A stretch of DNA of 64,000 nucleotides from Liolophura sinensis (GCF_032854445.1 NC_088296.1:124001-188000), one strand, 5' to 3'; counted from the first letter of the stretch, positions 34,634 to 48,909 are shown. Numbers and translations: made by a program. The notes: generated by a model from the letters alone, not told the origin.

Positions 34634-35112
34634 TATACGCTCGGTTTTTGACTGCAATAGAAAATATAAAAACAGCAAATTACTAAAACTGACACCAATA
34701 AAGGTCCTGCCATTAATGAAAATATATAATTTCAACAGAGTACACAGTCTCCATCTGCAGTTCAGGGCCTGTTCCAACAACATATGGGGTCAGTAATTTG
34801 TCGCCATTGCTCAAGAAGCGTTACAATACCTATGTTAGGAGAACATGTGTGCCTATATTTCCCTCCAGAGAATCCCTTCTTCATAGCTAGAAACTTGGCA
34901 ATTATTGCTTTTATCATGCACGAGATACTTTTTTGACAAAGATCTGGTCAACCCATTTAGCCAGGCGTGTTTGACAGTGATGACACCTTTATATAGCCCC
35001 ATCCATGAATAGCAGATTGGTGTGTGAAAACGTTAGCCTGGTGATTTAAAGGTAAGATCATCCCACTTGGAAAACAAAAATGTTGGGACTTCAGATATAA
35101 GATAATCGGGTC

Positions 35113-36353
35113 AAACATCTGGGCTACAGTGGTAGTTAAGCAGGCATGACCCTATATGACAATGGCGCCAAGCATCTGGACTACATTGCTAGCGTAAATT
35201 AGGTAAACTTGACCTTATATGAAAATGGCGACAAGCCTCTAGACTACATCGATAGTGGAGGTGACTTGACCCTATATGACAAGAGCACCAAGCGTCTGGA
35301 CTCCAGTGGTAATGGAGCAGGCATGACCCTATATGACAATGGCGACAAGCGTCTGGACTAAATTTCTAGCGTGAATTAGGGAGATTTGACCTTATATGAA
35401 AATGGGGGCATATATGACAAGGGCGCCAAGCGTCTGGACTGCAGTGGTAATGAAGGAAACTTGACCTTATATATAAACGTCTGGGCTACAGAGGTACTGA
35501 AGGAGACTTAACTTTATATGATAATGTTGGCAAGCGCCTGGGTTACTGTGGTACTGAAGGAGACTTGACCTTATATGATAATGTTGGCAAGCGTCTGGGC
35601 TACAGTGGTACTGAGGGAGACTTGATTTTATATGATAATGTTGGCAAGCCTCTGGGCTACAGTTGTACTGAAGGAGGCTTGACTTTATATGACAATGTCG
35701 GCAAGCGTCTGGGTTACATTGGTACTGAAGGAGACTTAACTTTATATGACAATGTTAGTTAGCGTATGGGCTACATTGGTACTGAAGGAGACTTGACCTT
35801 ATATGACAATGTTGGCAAGCGTCTGGGCTACAATGGTAGTGAAGGACACCTGACCTTATATGACAATGCTGACAAGGCTCTGGACAACAGAGGTAGTGAA
35901 GCTGACATGACCCTACATGACAATGTCGGCAATCGTCTGGGCTACAGTGCTAATGAAGGAGACTTGACAATATATGAGAATGGCGCCAAGCGTCTAGAGT
36001 ACAGAGGTAGTGAAGTTGACATGACCCTATATGACAAATGTCGGCAAGTGTATAGGCTACAGTGCTAATAAAGGAGACTTGACCATATTTTACAATGGCA
36101 CCAAGGGTATGGAGTACAGAGGTAGTGAAGAAGACATGACGCTATATGACAAGGGCGACAAGCGTCTGGTCTACAGTGGTAGTGATGGAGACTTGACCTT
36201 ATATGACAATGGCGCCAGGCCTCCAGGGTACAGGTGTAGTTAAAGAGACTTGGCTATGACAATGACAGCAAGCGTCTGGGCTACAGTGGTGGCGATGGAC
36301 ACTTGACACCGTACAACAATATCGGCAAGCGTCTGGACTATAGCTTGGCATTT
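35113..36353 (+). repeat. 57-bp minisatellite, unit 2
   Basis: Copy of the array at 1385-2625 with the same number of repeats, stop and frame change, and only a handful of base differences. It lies in the presumed first intron of gene B, antisense. Confidence 0.85.
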
Positions 36354-37017
36354 GATATTTCTTAATTACATGTATTAAAATGGATATGCAACAAAATTGC
36401 GACAGGTCAAACTCTTCCAGCTTGCCGTGTTTTATTGTGTTATTGTGAGGAACCACAGAAATACAGACTACAGTAGTGCTGATATATCGTTCGATCAAGA
36501 CTGATCACAGAGTGTTTAAATCGTAAGTGTTGATTTTGCGCACCAGAAATGAGACGTACATATCTAGACATACAGGGCTTCTGTCATGGTAACCGGACAA
36601 TATTAAGACAACCTATCAGCCTGGACAGGAGATACGTAAGCTGTAGGCTTTAGATGTAAGTTAATATTTGTTAAAATTTCACACAGATAGCTTTGGCTAA
36701 CCTATAACAGGCCTGCATGTGGGTATATGACCGTCCTGAAGGGCAAAGCTGTGTCAAGTTACACCATTACACCATTATCAGTAATCAGTAGGTGAGGCTG
36801 TACTGTCAGCTCTATGTGACGTTAATACTGCATATAGTCACTTCATATAGCATTATAAACAAAGTAAACAAGTAAACAGGTAAACAAACAGCAATCCCTG
36901 GATGTTTTTTTCCGGCTTTATGTGTCATAGGCGACACCTCACGCAAACAATCGACCTTCAAAATAGCTCTGCATAATACCTTTCAAAGTCAAAGTTTCAG
37001 AACCTCACATTAAAAAC

Positions 37018-37418
37018 GTAGCGCACTGTAGTGACAAGATCCACCCATTTAACAATGTGAACCAAAATTAGTCATTTTCCGTGAGATGGAAATATTCTGA
37101 CTGCGCATCGACAGTGTTAGAGGCTCACCCGAAGGCTGAGGGTAGAGTCTATATATGGACACGCCCCTGTCGTATGTCTACTTTGTGTCGATTTGACGAC
37201 GACCATACGAACTAAATACTGTCTGAGACAACCGAGGAAAGAAAACTCTTTCACCTAATCGAAACATCCCGCTTTAAAAATAGACGTACTTCATCTTACA
37301 GAATTTACCTGTCGACGCAAATCCCACCGTGATTCTCACCTTCACATAACTGTGCAGATTGAAATATAAAATACTTAGTTCTGAGAAATGCACTTGATCT
37401 GAGAAAGGAAAAAAAATC
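37018..37418 (-). promoter_or_regulatory. Candidate promoter and noncoding exon 1 of TRIM gene B (module a, unit 2)
   Basis: Minus-strand TATA-like TATTTTATATTT (about 37362-37374) is followed after about 50 nt by a CGACAG/GTAAAT donor with exon end at 37309. Joining this to the acceptor at 34651 would give a short noncoding leader of roughly 30-60 nt before the ATG. Supported by preserved donor and TATA-like sequence in paralogous modules; no transcript evidence. Alternative: a conserved piece of a repeat. Confidence 0.4.
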
Positions 37419-37914
37419 CCTCAATAAACTTTTACATTATTATACTGTATGACATCCCTACAATAGTAACTTTTGCTTGTAACTTTAAGTCATTACATGT
37501 GTATGGACATATACCGTGTTTTCTTGTGGCAGGCCGTGTTCATGCCACCAAAGAGTCCGGCCGAAGACACCAGACTTGACACCCCACGCAGTCACATTAT
37601 ACTGGCACTGGGCCAGCAACCCCTGTTTTTTTGCTCTCTTCTTCCAGTATTGAGTGGCAAGCCAGGGAGCCATTTATAGTTGGTATCACATTTGCCTTCA
37701 TACAGAATAATATTAAAATACACTTTAATGGGAACGTAAGACGGATTTTCTGACACTAGTATAATGCCATTAATCTATAGCTACAACAGTTGTACACAGA
37801 ATTCAAGCGGCATTAAATGTACAGCAAACTGATACTGAAAAAGAAAGTTCATAAGATGAGTAAAGAATTGATATGAAACATTAACGTCATCGTATGTTAA
37901 CTGAACAAATTCAC

Positions 37915-38440
37915 AGAGAACACACAATGCATCAGAGTAACAACAAATACGCCGCTGACACAAAATACATCTGCGTAACAATAAACCCGCTGCTAACACA
38001 GAATACATCAGAGTAACAATAAACCCGCTGCTAACACAAAATACATTAGAGGAACAACAAACCCACTGCTAACACAAAACACATCAGATTAACACTAAAC
38101 CCGCTGCTAACACAAAATACATCAGATTAACAACAAAAACCGCTGTTAACACAAAATACATCAGAGTAACAACAAACCCGCTGATAGCACAAAATACATC
38201 AGATTAACAATAAAAACCGCTGTTAACACAAAATACATCAGAGGAACAACAGACTCGCTGTTAGCACAAAATACATCAGATTAACAATAAAAACCGCTGC
38301 TAACACAAAATACATCAGATTAACAATAAAAACCGCTGTTAACACAAAATACATCAGAGGAACAACAGACTCGCCACTAAAACAAAATTCATCACATGAA
38401 CAACAAATGGGGTAACGCAAAATATGTCAAAGGAACAAAA
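37915..38440 (+). repeat. 38-bp minisatellite, unit 2
   Basis: Same array as at 4190-4790 but about two repeats shorter, accounting for the offset change from 33727 to 33649. Confidence 0.85.
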
Positions 38441-40227
38441 AACCCGCTGCTAACATAAACTATATTACATGCACAATTATGCTATAAACAACGGAAAATG
38501 CATTAAATGTAAAGCAAATCTACAGAAAACATCACATGAACAACAAAATCATACAGAACACATTAGACGTGCAATAAACTGATAAACGATGCAAAGTACT
38601 TCAGATGTAAAACACGTACAACAAGCCCATAGTAAACACAAAACACATCCAATATACATATACAAAAGATGAATACTATTATTTGTTGTTTTTTACTGCT
38701 TATTAATATTGTAACAAACAAAAAGTCCCATAGTAATTTTTTTGAAATGATCATGTAATATCTGTAACAGGCTAAGGACTTTACGAACTCAGTAACTCAG
38801 TCTCCTCCAGTACAGGCTTCCATCAGTCAATATAATTTTGTACTCAATGAATGAGTTAATCACAAAATGTCATCAATCACAGACAAACCAGAAAAGATAT
38901 ATTCCTTTTCAAACCTTTTTAATATTTAGGTTTACACTTAGACTTAGACTGATTTGTTTTTGTTCATCCATATAACTGTTTTTTTTCTTTAATTTCTGTC
39001 ACAAAGCCACCTTTTAAATGATGATAAAGTATTGCGTTGTTACAGTGTCCTTTTTTCAAGAAACAGGTGTTTCAGGTTATGTAAGTTTGTAGGCGAAGGA
39101 CGTCTCAGACGCACAAGGATTTACCTAATCATTAACATATTTAAATGGCATTTGGAAGCTGGTAGTTATAAGGCAGTAAATCATACTACAAATGCATGGA
39201 TAACAACTTCTAGGCTGATCAGCTGAAAACTTCTCGATCTCAGTTCTAAGTTGTTTTTCACGGCAATCGTCTTGTTGTTGATGACGAGGAGTTTACTCAT
39301 CACCATAATATTTGATTCACACTACTATATGTTTTCGTCTATAAATTAATGACAGCTTCCAAATTTGCGAAAGTAGAAGGGATTGTTCTGCGCCATATTC
39401 TAAAATCTCAAGAAAATATGACTAGTCGAAGGGAAAATAGCAGGTAAACATTAAAGGACTGTCATATCAGCTTTTCACCTGTCTGCCTCATCTCCTTGAT
39501 ACTGACTACAATAGCCAGAACAAACCTCCAGCACAGTCTCCACATAGAATTCCGTATCTGTTCCATTATTCCAACCATATAGTTCATAACGTTACTTTTT
39601 GTCACTATTGCTCATTTCTCATTCAAAAAGCGTTGTAATACCTATATTAGAAGAGTATGCACGCCTCGCTTTCCTTAGAGGGAATCCCTTTTGCCTAGTC
39701 GGAAATCTGGCAATTTTTGCTTTCATCACCTTTATGATAATGGAGACACACGCCTGGAATACACTCTGACGCACTGGCCAGATACAGTGTTGTAACAGGG
39801 ATGATTTAAAGACACCGCAAAAAGCCTGGATTGGAGATATGTAACTTCAGGTAGACACTAGAAGTAGGTCAACGTCAGTTATTTCAGCAGACATTAATGC
39901 TGACATTAGAGCCTCGCCCACTGATCATGGATAATGGAGGGTATAAGAGGTTGGCCAGTCGGCACGAAAGTATACAAACATATTATGTAAGTCTTACATA
40001 GCTAAATATAATATTAGACGTAGTAACATAGTAACACTCCATAGTTACATATAATGTAAGACTATGGAATGGATGGTAAACGATAGGCTTGTTTGGTATC
40101 CAGAAACCAACAATTTACTGTTTAATATTCAATGTGGTTTCGTTGAAGTTGGATCTAAAATTTCTCGAATTGAAGCTTTTTCAATTTTACCATTCGTAAT
40201 GGTATAATAAATAATGAACAGGTGGTG

Positions 40228-40675
<448 letters not shown>

Positions 40676-42463
40676 CTTTGGCTTGACGCTATACTTACTT
40701 GCCATTTTCTATGCTAATATTGACCAGTCAGAAAGCATGAATATACTAGCCCATAATTATTCCAAGATGGCTGACCCTAACAATGTGCATTTTCTAAGCT
40801 GTGGGAAAACAACTCAATTATGCATGGATTGGTGCTTAGTGGTGCAGAATTTGTAAAAGTGAACACATTGCGTTAAATCTGGTACGTGCACCTTGTCTAC
40901 AGCATATGCCGGTTATATCTCAGATACACCTGTATATATACCTACCATATACCTATGTTATAACTCAGGTACACCTCAAACATCCCGTTTTCTTACCTAA
41001 GCTAACTGAGGTGTACTTTAGGTTTACTCTAGATATTAATTTGCATAATTGGCAGTACTTCAAATACACCTGCAGTATATCTCATATACACCTCAAGTAT
41101 ATCGCAGCTTCACCTCAGGTCACATGTGTATACCTGTGATGTACCTCTATTATACCTCCACAATGCCACCATAATGCTGGCCACTGCCATATTAATAAGT
41201 GAAATATTCTTAAGTGTGACGCAAATCACTAATCAAATTAAATAGTTAACAAGTATATCTCCTGTAGACCTTATTAGAGGAAGTACCATTATACATTGCA
41301 ATCTTCAGATTTCAATTAACTCAGGCTAAGTATAAATATTAAACACCAAATAATACCAAGCCAATCTTGTTAAAGGACCAAAACAGTGTATGTTAATTTC
41401 TAGACAACAGCAAGAATGAAAATGGCTAATTTCTTTCGTTTGTAAACTTTTTGGAGGGTATTTGTTTGACAACTGACGGTGCTCATTGAACACTGTACTG
41501 TGTACATGTCTAAAATGGACAATATACATTCTACAAAGCAGTCCTTTGAAAAAAAAAATAGAATATAGTAAAACAAAGTGTTAATCTTGTCAACTGAAAC
41601 TGGTAATGTATAATGATCATGTAGCACCAAGTTAATAAAAATTGTACATAACCCAACACACTTTCCATGTCTGCTTTTTCAGTTCTATTCGAATTATCAA
41701 TATAATAGCAGTTTTCTAAAAATAAAAGAAATATTTAAAAATTGAAGGCTATATACATACCTGCACCTGACGTGCCTTTTTCGAATATTTTCTTCTTGGC
41801 ATTTTGTACTGCAATAAACACAAAGAAATAGTTGACAAAAATTCAACTGAAATTCCAACTACATGCATTTCAACGGGAAATAAAAATTCCAGGACGGTAC
41901 CACCCTTTAAATGATGATAAAGTACTGCGGTGTTTGATTACACAGTATCCCTTTTCTTCAAGAAAACACTTGATTCATGTGATGTACATTTGTAGGCCGA
42001 GGGGTTCAGTTACTTTATAACATTTTCCAACTCATGTATCTCCTACAAACGACATGCATTCGTTGTGCCAGCTTTTGAGAGTGACTAATCTCCCAAAACT
42101 TGGTATTACCTTGATTTAAAATCGTCAGCCTGCACATTAACCAAATATTTTTATGTCTGAATATTGTGTGTTATTGAACGATTCTGATATTTGATAAGAT
42201 TTATTATTACTTCTTTGTGACACGCGGAGGGTAATGGCCCAAAGTGGTTGTCTGTTTGATTTCTGTCACTCAAGGGCCACTGGCCTATATCATAAAATAA
42301 TATATGTATATAAATAAAACATTTCTGTTTCATTTAGGATGTTTTCATTACCATATCGAAAGCCATTAAGCGGCTCGTGTTTTTAACTTACAGCCACGAT
42401 ATTCCGATATGCGGCGTTTGACTGCACTAAGGTAATAAAATATTTCAGTTGGAAAAAAGGAAA

Positions 42464-42700
42464 TGAACGTTCGTGAATTGAACAAGAAAAAGTGTGTTGA
42501 TGGTGTAAGGAAAGGTGGAACTGGATGAATGGTCGACAGTGGAAAAATATGATTTTTTCTGATGAAAGTCAAGTTGAGACAGGGGCGGACAACCTCGTTT
42601 GGGCCTATTTGTTGAGACTGGGGCGGACAACCTCGTTTGGGCCTATTTGTTGTGACAGGGGCGGACAACCTCGCTTGGGCCTATTTGTTGAGAAAACATT
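42464..42700 (+). pseudogene. Tc1/mariner-like transposase fragment, unit 2
   Basis: Counterpart of 8737-8940 with a one-base deletion (TGTGTTGATGG against TGTGTTAGATGG) that breaks the frame. The 38-bp segment is present three times here (42575, 42613, 42651) against two in unit 1. Confidence 0.7.
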
Positions 42701-43584
42701 TCCTACTTAAAGTAAAACGAATATGAATTAAGATCAAATTCTCCCAGCTCCCAGTATTTTATTACGTTATTGTCAGGAACCACAGTACAGACTACGACAG
42801 AGCTACTATACCCTGCAATCAACACTGATCACACAAAATATTTAAGCCGCAAATATTGACCGCAATCCAACGTGGAAGTGTGATGTACATGTCCGATTAA
42901 ACACACTGTTATGACAGGAACAGTTTAGAGACAACTAAAAAGCCTGGATTGGAGATATGTAACATCAGGTAATCGTTAGAAGTAGGTCAGCGTCACTTCT
43001 ATATTCACACAAACAGCTCGAGCTAATATATCAGCCGATCTACATGCAGTATATGGCTGTCCTGACTGGCTCAGCTGTGACAAGTTATAGACCACATTTA
43101 TTGGTGATCAATGGGCGAGGTTTTAATGCTTGCTGAGTGGGGAGTTAACATAACAATGTAGCCTTTCAATTCAGTAACGCTGAATATCCTGTGTGCAATT
43201 CAGTACATAAGTTTAAGATTCGATTTACTTGTATACTGTAACACATTCCTTAGGCCTGAGCCCGCCCAGAAACCCGAGTCCCGTCATATCAAAGACTTCA
43301 AAAATGGTATTTGTTGCTGCCTCGCTTGGAATGTGAGAACATCCATATGCTAACTAAACAATTTTTGACTATTACAGTTTTCATATTTGGAGCAGAGAGG
43401 CGAACATTGTAAGTAAGTAAACAGCGATCCATACAGGCCGGTTGTTCTGGCTATTTACATGTATGAAGGCCCAACCCAAGACAACACGTCACCAGCAACA
43501 AACGACCTTCAGCAAAACCCTATAGAATGCCTTTCAAGGTCAAAGCTTTAGAAAAATACATTAATAATGTACCAATGCACTGCA

Positions 43585-43950
43585 TAAACAGTCACAGGAT
43601 AATTAAAGTGTATGAAGCTGAACCCAAATCAGTCGTTTTCCTTGAAAAGAAAATATTCTGACAATCTTTTGACAGTGTCAAAGGTTCACACACAGGCTAA
43701 GAGTAGAGTCCATATAGACACGCCCCAAGTCATACGTCTACTTCGTGTCCATTTGAGGACGACCAGACCAATTAAATGCTGTTCGAGAATCCCTTCCTCG
43801 CCTGATAAAAATATTTCAAAAAAAAATAGACGTACCTTGTCTTACAGCACTTACCTGTCGACGCAAATCTCACTGTGCTTCACAACTTGACAAAACTGCG
43901 CAGACTGAAATAGAATATACTTAGTTCTGAGAAATATGTCATCTGATCAG
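43585..43950 (-). promoter_or_regulatory. Conserved upstream module, copy b, unit 2
   Basis: Counterpart of 9840-10220, with a donor-like CAG/GTAAGT on the minus strand near 43853-43859. The near-identity of the two units ends just right of it. Confidence 0.35.
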
Positions 43951-45093
43951 GGGAGATAAATCCATGAATATGCGTTGCACATTTATTTATATTCCATGAC
44001 ATCATTCCGTATTTTAATAAACATACCAGTTTTCCTAAAATTACTTCAGCAGTTGGGTTCAGATCATTTATATTTGTATGTACATTTGCATTTTAACATT
44101 GTACAAGAGACAGACTTACGGGGACGTAGCCAAACCTATGTACAATGGAGAAAAGGCTGAAGGCAATAATTAATTTCAACACCATTTGCATATACACAAA
44201 TTCATTAGCTTTGACTTTATGAACGATAGAGGTGTGTTTGCCGACCTCAAGAACTCAAGAATGTGCACATAATCTTAAGTGTTTAGCAATGGCATTGATT
44301 TACAGTGTATGGTTTGAGCTGCATCTAATCGGATGGCTCACAGATGAACGCTCATAACAATTTACCTCTAATAATATATATTTTTTTATTTGGTTGGTGT
44401 TTAACGCCGAACTCAGGAATATTTCATTTATCGTACGGAAGCCATTATTATGGTGTGAGGATACCGGGGCCCGTATGAAACCCACGACCATCCGCATGTT
44501 GCTGTCTGACCGTATAGCTTGAGAACCTTACATTAATAACGTCTTATCACACTGTGTGATAGTTTGTGACAACATCGACACAGTTAAACTGTATAAACCT
44601 ACGCATAATCCAGTCGGCAATGTTAGAGGTTTGTGCACAAGCTGAGGTTAGAGTCTGTACAAAGAAACAAAAGAGGCCAGCTATTGCTTTGAACATCTTT
44701 ACAGCAAAATTGTATGAAATAGGAAATACTTAATTCTGAGAAAAGCTTGTGAATTTTGCAGGGGGGCCAAATCTCTGAATATGTTTGTACACATTTTCAC
44801 TCTTTGACATCTCAACAATGGTTTGTACAACTTTATGTGAATGCCACATTTCAATAAACAGTCAGTTTCCCCCAAAATTACTCCAGTAGATGGGTTCTCA
44901 TCATTAATATTTGTTATCACGTTTAGTTCCAAGCAGAACACATTGGAAGTATAGTTGAGAAATGTCGAATGGATTTTTCTGAAACCAGTATAATGAGATA
45001 AGCCTATAACCAAACAGTTACCCATTGAATTCAAGCGGCATTATCCCAATGGGGTCTCCTGAGAGAAAAGAACAAGAACACAGCACTCTAGGC

Positions 45094-46182
45094 CAGCTGA
45101 CCTAGAGCTCTGCCTTGCTTAAGTGGCATTTAGAAGTCGGTGAGGAGGTACACTGGACAAGGCATGCTTATGGATGTACAACTTCTTGGTTTATTTAACA
45201 CAACGTTTCGATGCAGATACTAGCATCGTTATCAAGTGAATGACATCAAAATTACTACTTCGCTTATATATAGCAAGAGATGCAAATGTCAACAGATAAA
45301 ACAAAAAGAGGGTAAACAGTCCTCAGGGGATTAAGGTGTCCTGGGGTGGGTGTTGGCGTACTGACTAGGCTCGGTGGGATTCCTGAGCGGTTTGGAGGAT
45401 TAGCAGATCATAAGCTGAGGGGAGGTAAATGCCGTGATCTCTGTTCAGGCTGGGCTTTAATCTCTTAATCTAGATGGCTTCCTGTAGTTTTCGTTTCTTC
45501 CAATGGGGCTGATTCATGTTCAGTGTCCTGACTGTATTCCAGTTGATGTTGTGGGATGGGTTTTCATGGATGTGGTCAGATATGGCAGATTTGGAGTCAA
45601 GTTTCTGTACTGATGATTGTTGTTCTTTGATTCTGGTTTGAAGCGGTCTGCCTGTTTCACCTATGTAGGAGTTGTTGCAACTGCATTTTAATTGGTAGAC
45701 AACTCCTTTGGGTGGCTGGGGTTTGGTTGGTGTCTTCTTCCCTGTGGCATGTAGGTGGGTCTTTAGTGTGGTCAGGCTTCTGAAGACTGTTTCTATTCCA
45801 GTTGACTGTTTTATTAGGCGGGCTATTTTGTGGCTGGTTGGACCAATGTAGGGGAGGTTGACTCGTATACCGGGGCCTTCCACGTGGACTCTGGGCTGTT
45901 GATTGAGTTCAGGTTGCGAGGACTTCTGGATGGTTTTATTTACTTGGTCTGCTGGGTATCCATTCAGGTGAGTGAAAACTGTACGCAGGTGTTGGATCTC
46001 TTCGTCTAAGTTGCTGTTACAGATGAGTTTAGCTCTCTTTGTGAGGGTGGAGATGATGCCGGTCTTGGTTTTGGGCGAGTGGTTGGACTTGTAGTGGATG
46101 TACTGGTCGGAGTGGGTCGGTTTGCGGTACAACAAAAGTTCAACAACCTCACGCAAAGCAGCAGCTGACCTAGAGCTCTGCC
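45094..46182 (-). mobile_element. Penelope-like element insertion with 21-bp target duplication, unit 2 only
   Basis: The inserted DNA is 45115-46161 (1047 bp), flanked by identical 21-bp copies at 45094-45114 and 46162-46182. Unit 1 has one copy (about 11634-11654) and no insert. The element is on the minus strand, 5'-truncated within the reverse transcriptase C-terminus, and ends in a noncoding tail with a stem (CGATGC / GCATCG at 45209-45228) followed on the minus strand by AAACGTTG, typical of Penelope-like 3' ends. It postdates the duplication. Confidence 0.92.
45470..46156 (-). CDS. Penelope-like element ORF fragment: RT C-terminus plus GIY-YIG endonuclease
   Basis: 228 uninterrupted codons. 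The N-terminal LLLYRKPTHSDQYIHYKSNH is the conserved end of Penelope-like reverse transcriptases. The C-terminal part has VVYQLKCSCNNSYIGETGRP and LQTRIKEQ, the GIY-YIG nuclease core with the CxC zinc-finger-like pair specific to these elements. It stops just after RKLQEAI. The RT catalytic motifs are missing through 5' truncation, so it cannot act alone, but the intact frame fits a young insertion. Confidence 0.9.
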   Translation of the reverse strand: MREVVELLLYRKPTHSDQYIHYKSNHSPKTKTGIISTLTKRAKLICNSNLDEEIQHLRTVFTHLNGYPADQVNKTIQKSSQPELNQQPRVHVEGPGIRVNLPYIGPTSHKIARLIKQSTGIETVFRSLTTLKTHLHATGKKTPTKPQPPKGVVYQLKCSCNNSYIGETGRPLQTRIKEQQSSVQKLDSKSAISDHIHENPSHNINWNTVRTLNMNQPHWKKRKLQEAI

Positions 46183-46868
46183 GTTTGTCCCCGATGAATA
46201 TAATAGCCCCAGATCTCTTGGGTATGTGTTAGGGCCCATAGGAGAGTAGATGTTAGCCCTTGGTTGCGGCCCTTAATTACAGAGACCGGGATCACAGTGG
46301 CTGAGAACAGGTTGGTCCTGCATGAGTCTTAAGCCCGACACACCACTTCAGATCTTAATTAGATAAGCACATGGTCTTAAGCCGGCATTAATCTGAGCAG
46401 ATGACCACAGCGTCGTTGATCACTATCGGTCACTAAGGCCCCACCTGCCGTGGGAAGAAGGGGGCCACATTTTCCTTATCGCAGTAAGGGTTTAAAACCC
46501 GTCCTAGCCATTGAATGACAAACACCTATAAGCACTAGATCCCAGCCCTTTGCCACATATACCAACATAAGGCCAAAGATAAAATTGATCAAAGTGATAT
46601 TTAACCTTGTGACCTGTTACTTATTGAAAAATTAGGTGCTGAGTCTGACATTACAGTACTTATCCAAGTGATTGATGTTATTATTTGATGACACTGCGAT
46701 TATTCTCAGGTTGACAATAGAGCATACAGATTTGTCAGAATTTAACAAATCCTAGTCATTTGTTCAAACTATGAACTTCACTCATTGGTTACACAGATTG
46801 TAAAATGTTGAAGTTTTTGAATTGTTCCAATTCATCTCCACAAAGTTCCTTTGGGCAACCTGTTGAGC

Positions 46869-47317
46869 TCAGGAAAACTCCCCGGAGCTCATGTGACAAC
46901 TGGATGACAAATTAAAACCAATATCAGATGGAAGTAGATCTCCCACTCTAAATCCTTTGTGTGCCAGAAAGACATCACCGCCTTCTAAGTGTGGTAAAAA
47001 TAAGCCACTGGTTTTCTGTACAATATGCCTATCTGAAGCACGGCCTGCCCAAAACCTAGACACAGATGTAACCAGTCCGCTTGGTGAAACACTTATTTCG
47101 CCTTATAAGTGTTGTGGTGTTTGTATTGGCTCCATGTGACATACTGTGTTTCCAGGTTTCCCGGCATTTCACAAAAGAATTCTGTTACATCAACAAATCG
47201 CACTTGTGGTCTTTGCACAAAACGCTCTGGCAAAGTAAATCCATGAGTCATAAAAAATAATGTGAAAATTGCAAATTTAGGGAAACCTGTGTAATATCTG
47301 GGTTTTTTTTTCATCAT
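46869..47317 (-). pseudogene. DDE_Tnp_4-type transposase fragment, unit 2
   Basis: Counterpart of 12350-12727, split by a stop/frameshift after YKHHNTYKAK. The second half has RFWAGRASDRH and LAHKGFRVGDLLPSD. It shares the D-to-H change with unit 1, so that change predates the duplication. Confidence 0.8.
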
Positions 47318-48909
47318 TGTCTTAAATTACTTCTGGTTTGAACAGGGTAACTAAGGACTGAGAGTTTCTGTGTATTTAACTGACTGTACCGTGTCTGCCT
47401 ATTCGTCAACACTTGTGGTCTGTACATGCACTGAACGGATTATGATGCTGTCAGTCTTCACTTGTTTTGGCTGTGTTACGTCATTTACACTGTGTTTTTT
47501 TCTGTGTAACGTCATTTACAGTGTGTTTTGTCTATGTAACGTCATTTACACTGTGTTATGGCTGTGTTACGTCATTTATACTGTGTTTTGGCTGTGTAAC
47601 TCAGTACACTTTGTTTCTGTACACTCGAAATTATGACATTTCACATTAAAGAAAAGAATTAAAGTACTTAAAGACGTACAGCATAGCGACTGAAAAAAGG
47701 AAGAGCAGCAACGACAGTATGATAGCTCGGAAGTGTAACCGGTGAACTACGGCCTCTTGTCAATTTACCTCAGTCAAGGTTTTGTTCTAACTGTTCATGT
47801 AAATGCCTAAATAGAAGCAATTTACAACCAAATGTAATGGGCGAAAAGACATAGATAATTTCTGTGGGGCTCCCAGATGAATTTTGGTAGGGACCGATGA
47901 TGCTGTAGACACATCGTTTGCAAGTTACAAGTCACACAGCCTTGAGGTTAATGTGATGCATTGGACCGGGCGATTTTGATCCTCTGTAACCAAGTCTGTC
48001 GCCGTTTCTTTTTTTTTTTTTTTTCATTAGTATCTCCGGGTAAGATGCAGTGCAGCTTGACAACAGTTTCGCTATCCAGTATTTTGCCACTATAATTAGA
48101 GCACAGGAGGCAATACCTTTTCCCACCACTTACAAATGAGAACTCTGAAAATTAATCATAAAATCACTTATTGCCAAAGACTGCAGGTGTACATAGAAGC
48201 CTGCCCTGTGATTTAGTTCAAATACGCCCAATTGACATTTCTATATCAAAAGTGTTGACAAATTCATCAGAAACTTCAAGATACACAAAAGAGAAGAAAA
48301 AATGTACATATAAAAGTGTTCTACTCTGAATTACAGCACTACCCTTCAGATCTTGAACAACAAATCAGCCTCGATCTCGTCTGCAGCATTACTTTACCAT
48401 CGACAATTTTTACATTCACAACATTTATGGTTATCGCTATACGTATATACCAAATCCTGCCCACAGGATGCAGAGACAAATTCAAGTAACAGGGACAATT
48501 AAAATACAACCCAAAAGCTTGAATAGGAAATTTTTAACGATAAGTAGACTGTAAAAGTAGGTCAGCAGACATTAGAGAGTCGCCCAGTGATCACGGATAA
48601 TTGAGGGTATGAGAGGTTGGCCAATCGGGACTGCGGTATATGTACATGTAGGCCTTATAGATTAGTTAGAGCTGTCAGTGTGAAGAGTGTGGAGATACAA
48701 GTACCTTTCAGCTCATGGCTACACCTATATAAGGGTCTTAAAATTGTAAAATATACAGAGTTACTGAGACGTAACCTATATACCGTATGGTAAGGCTGAA
48801 GATAATGTGTGCAAATCCGTACATAATTTTAAGATTCGATTTACTTTTAGTGCCATTTATGTATAAACAATCCTTAGTTTTGACGTATGGGCAGCTCATA
48901 GTTTTTCTA

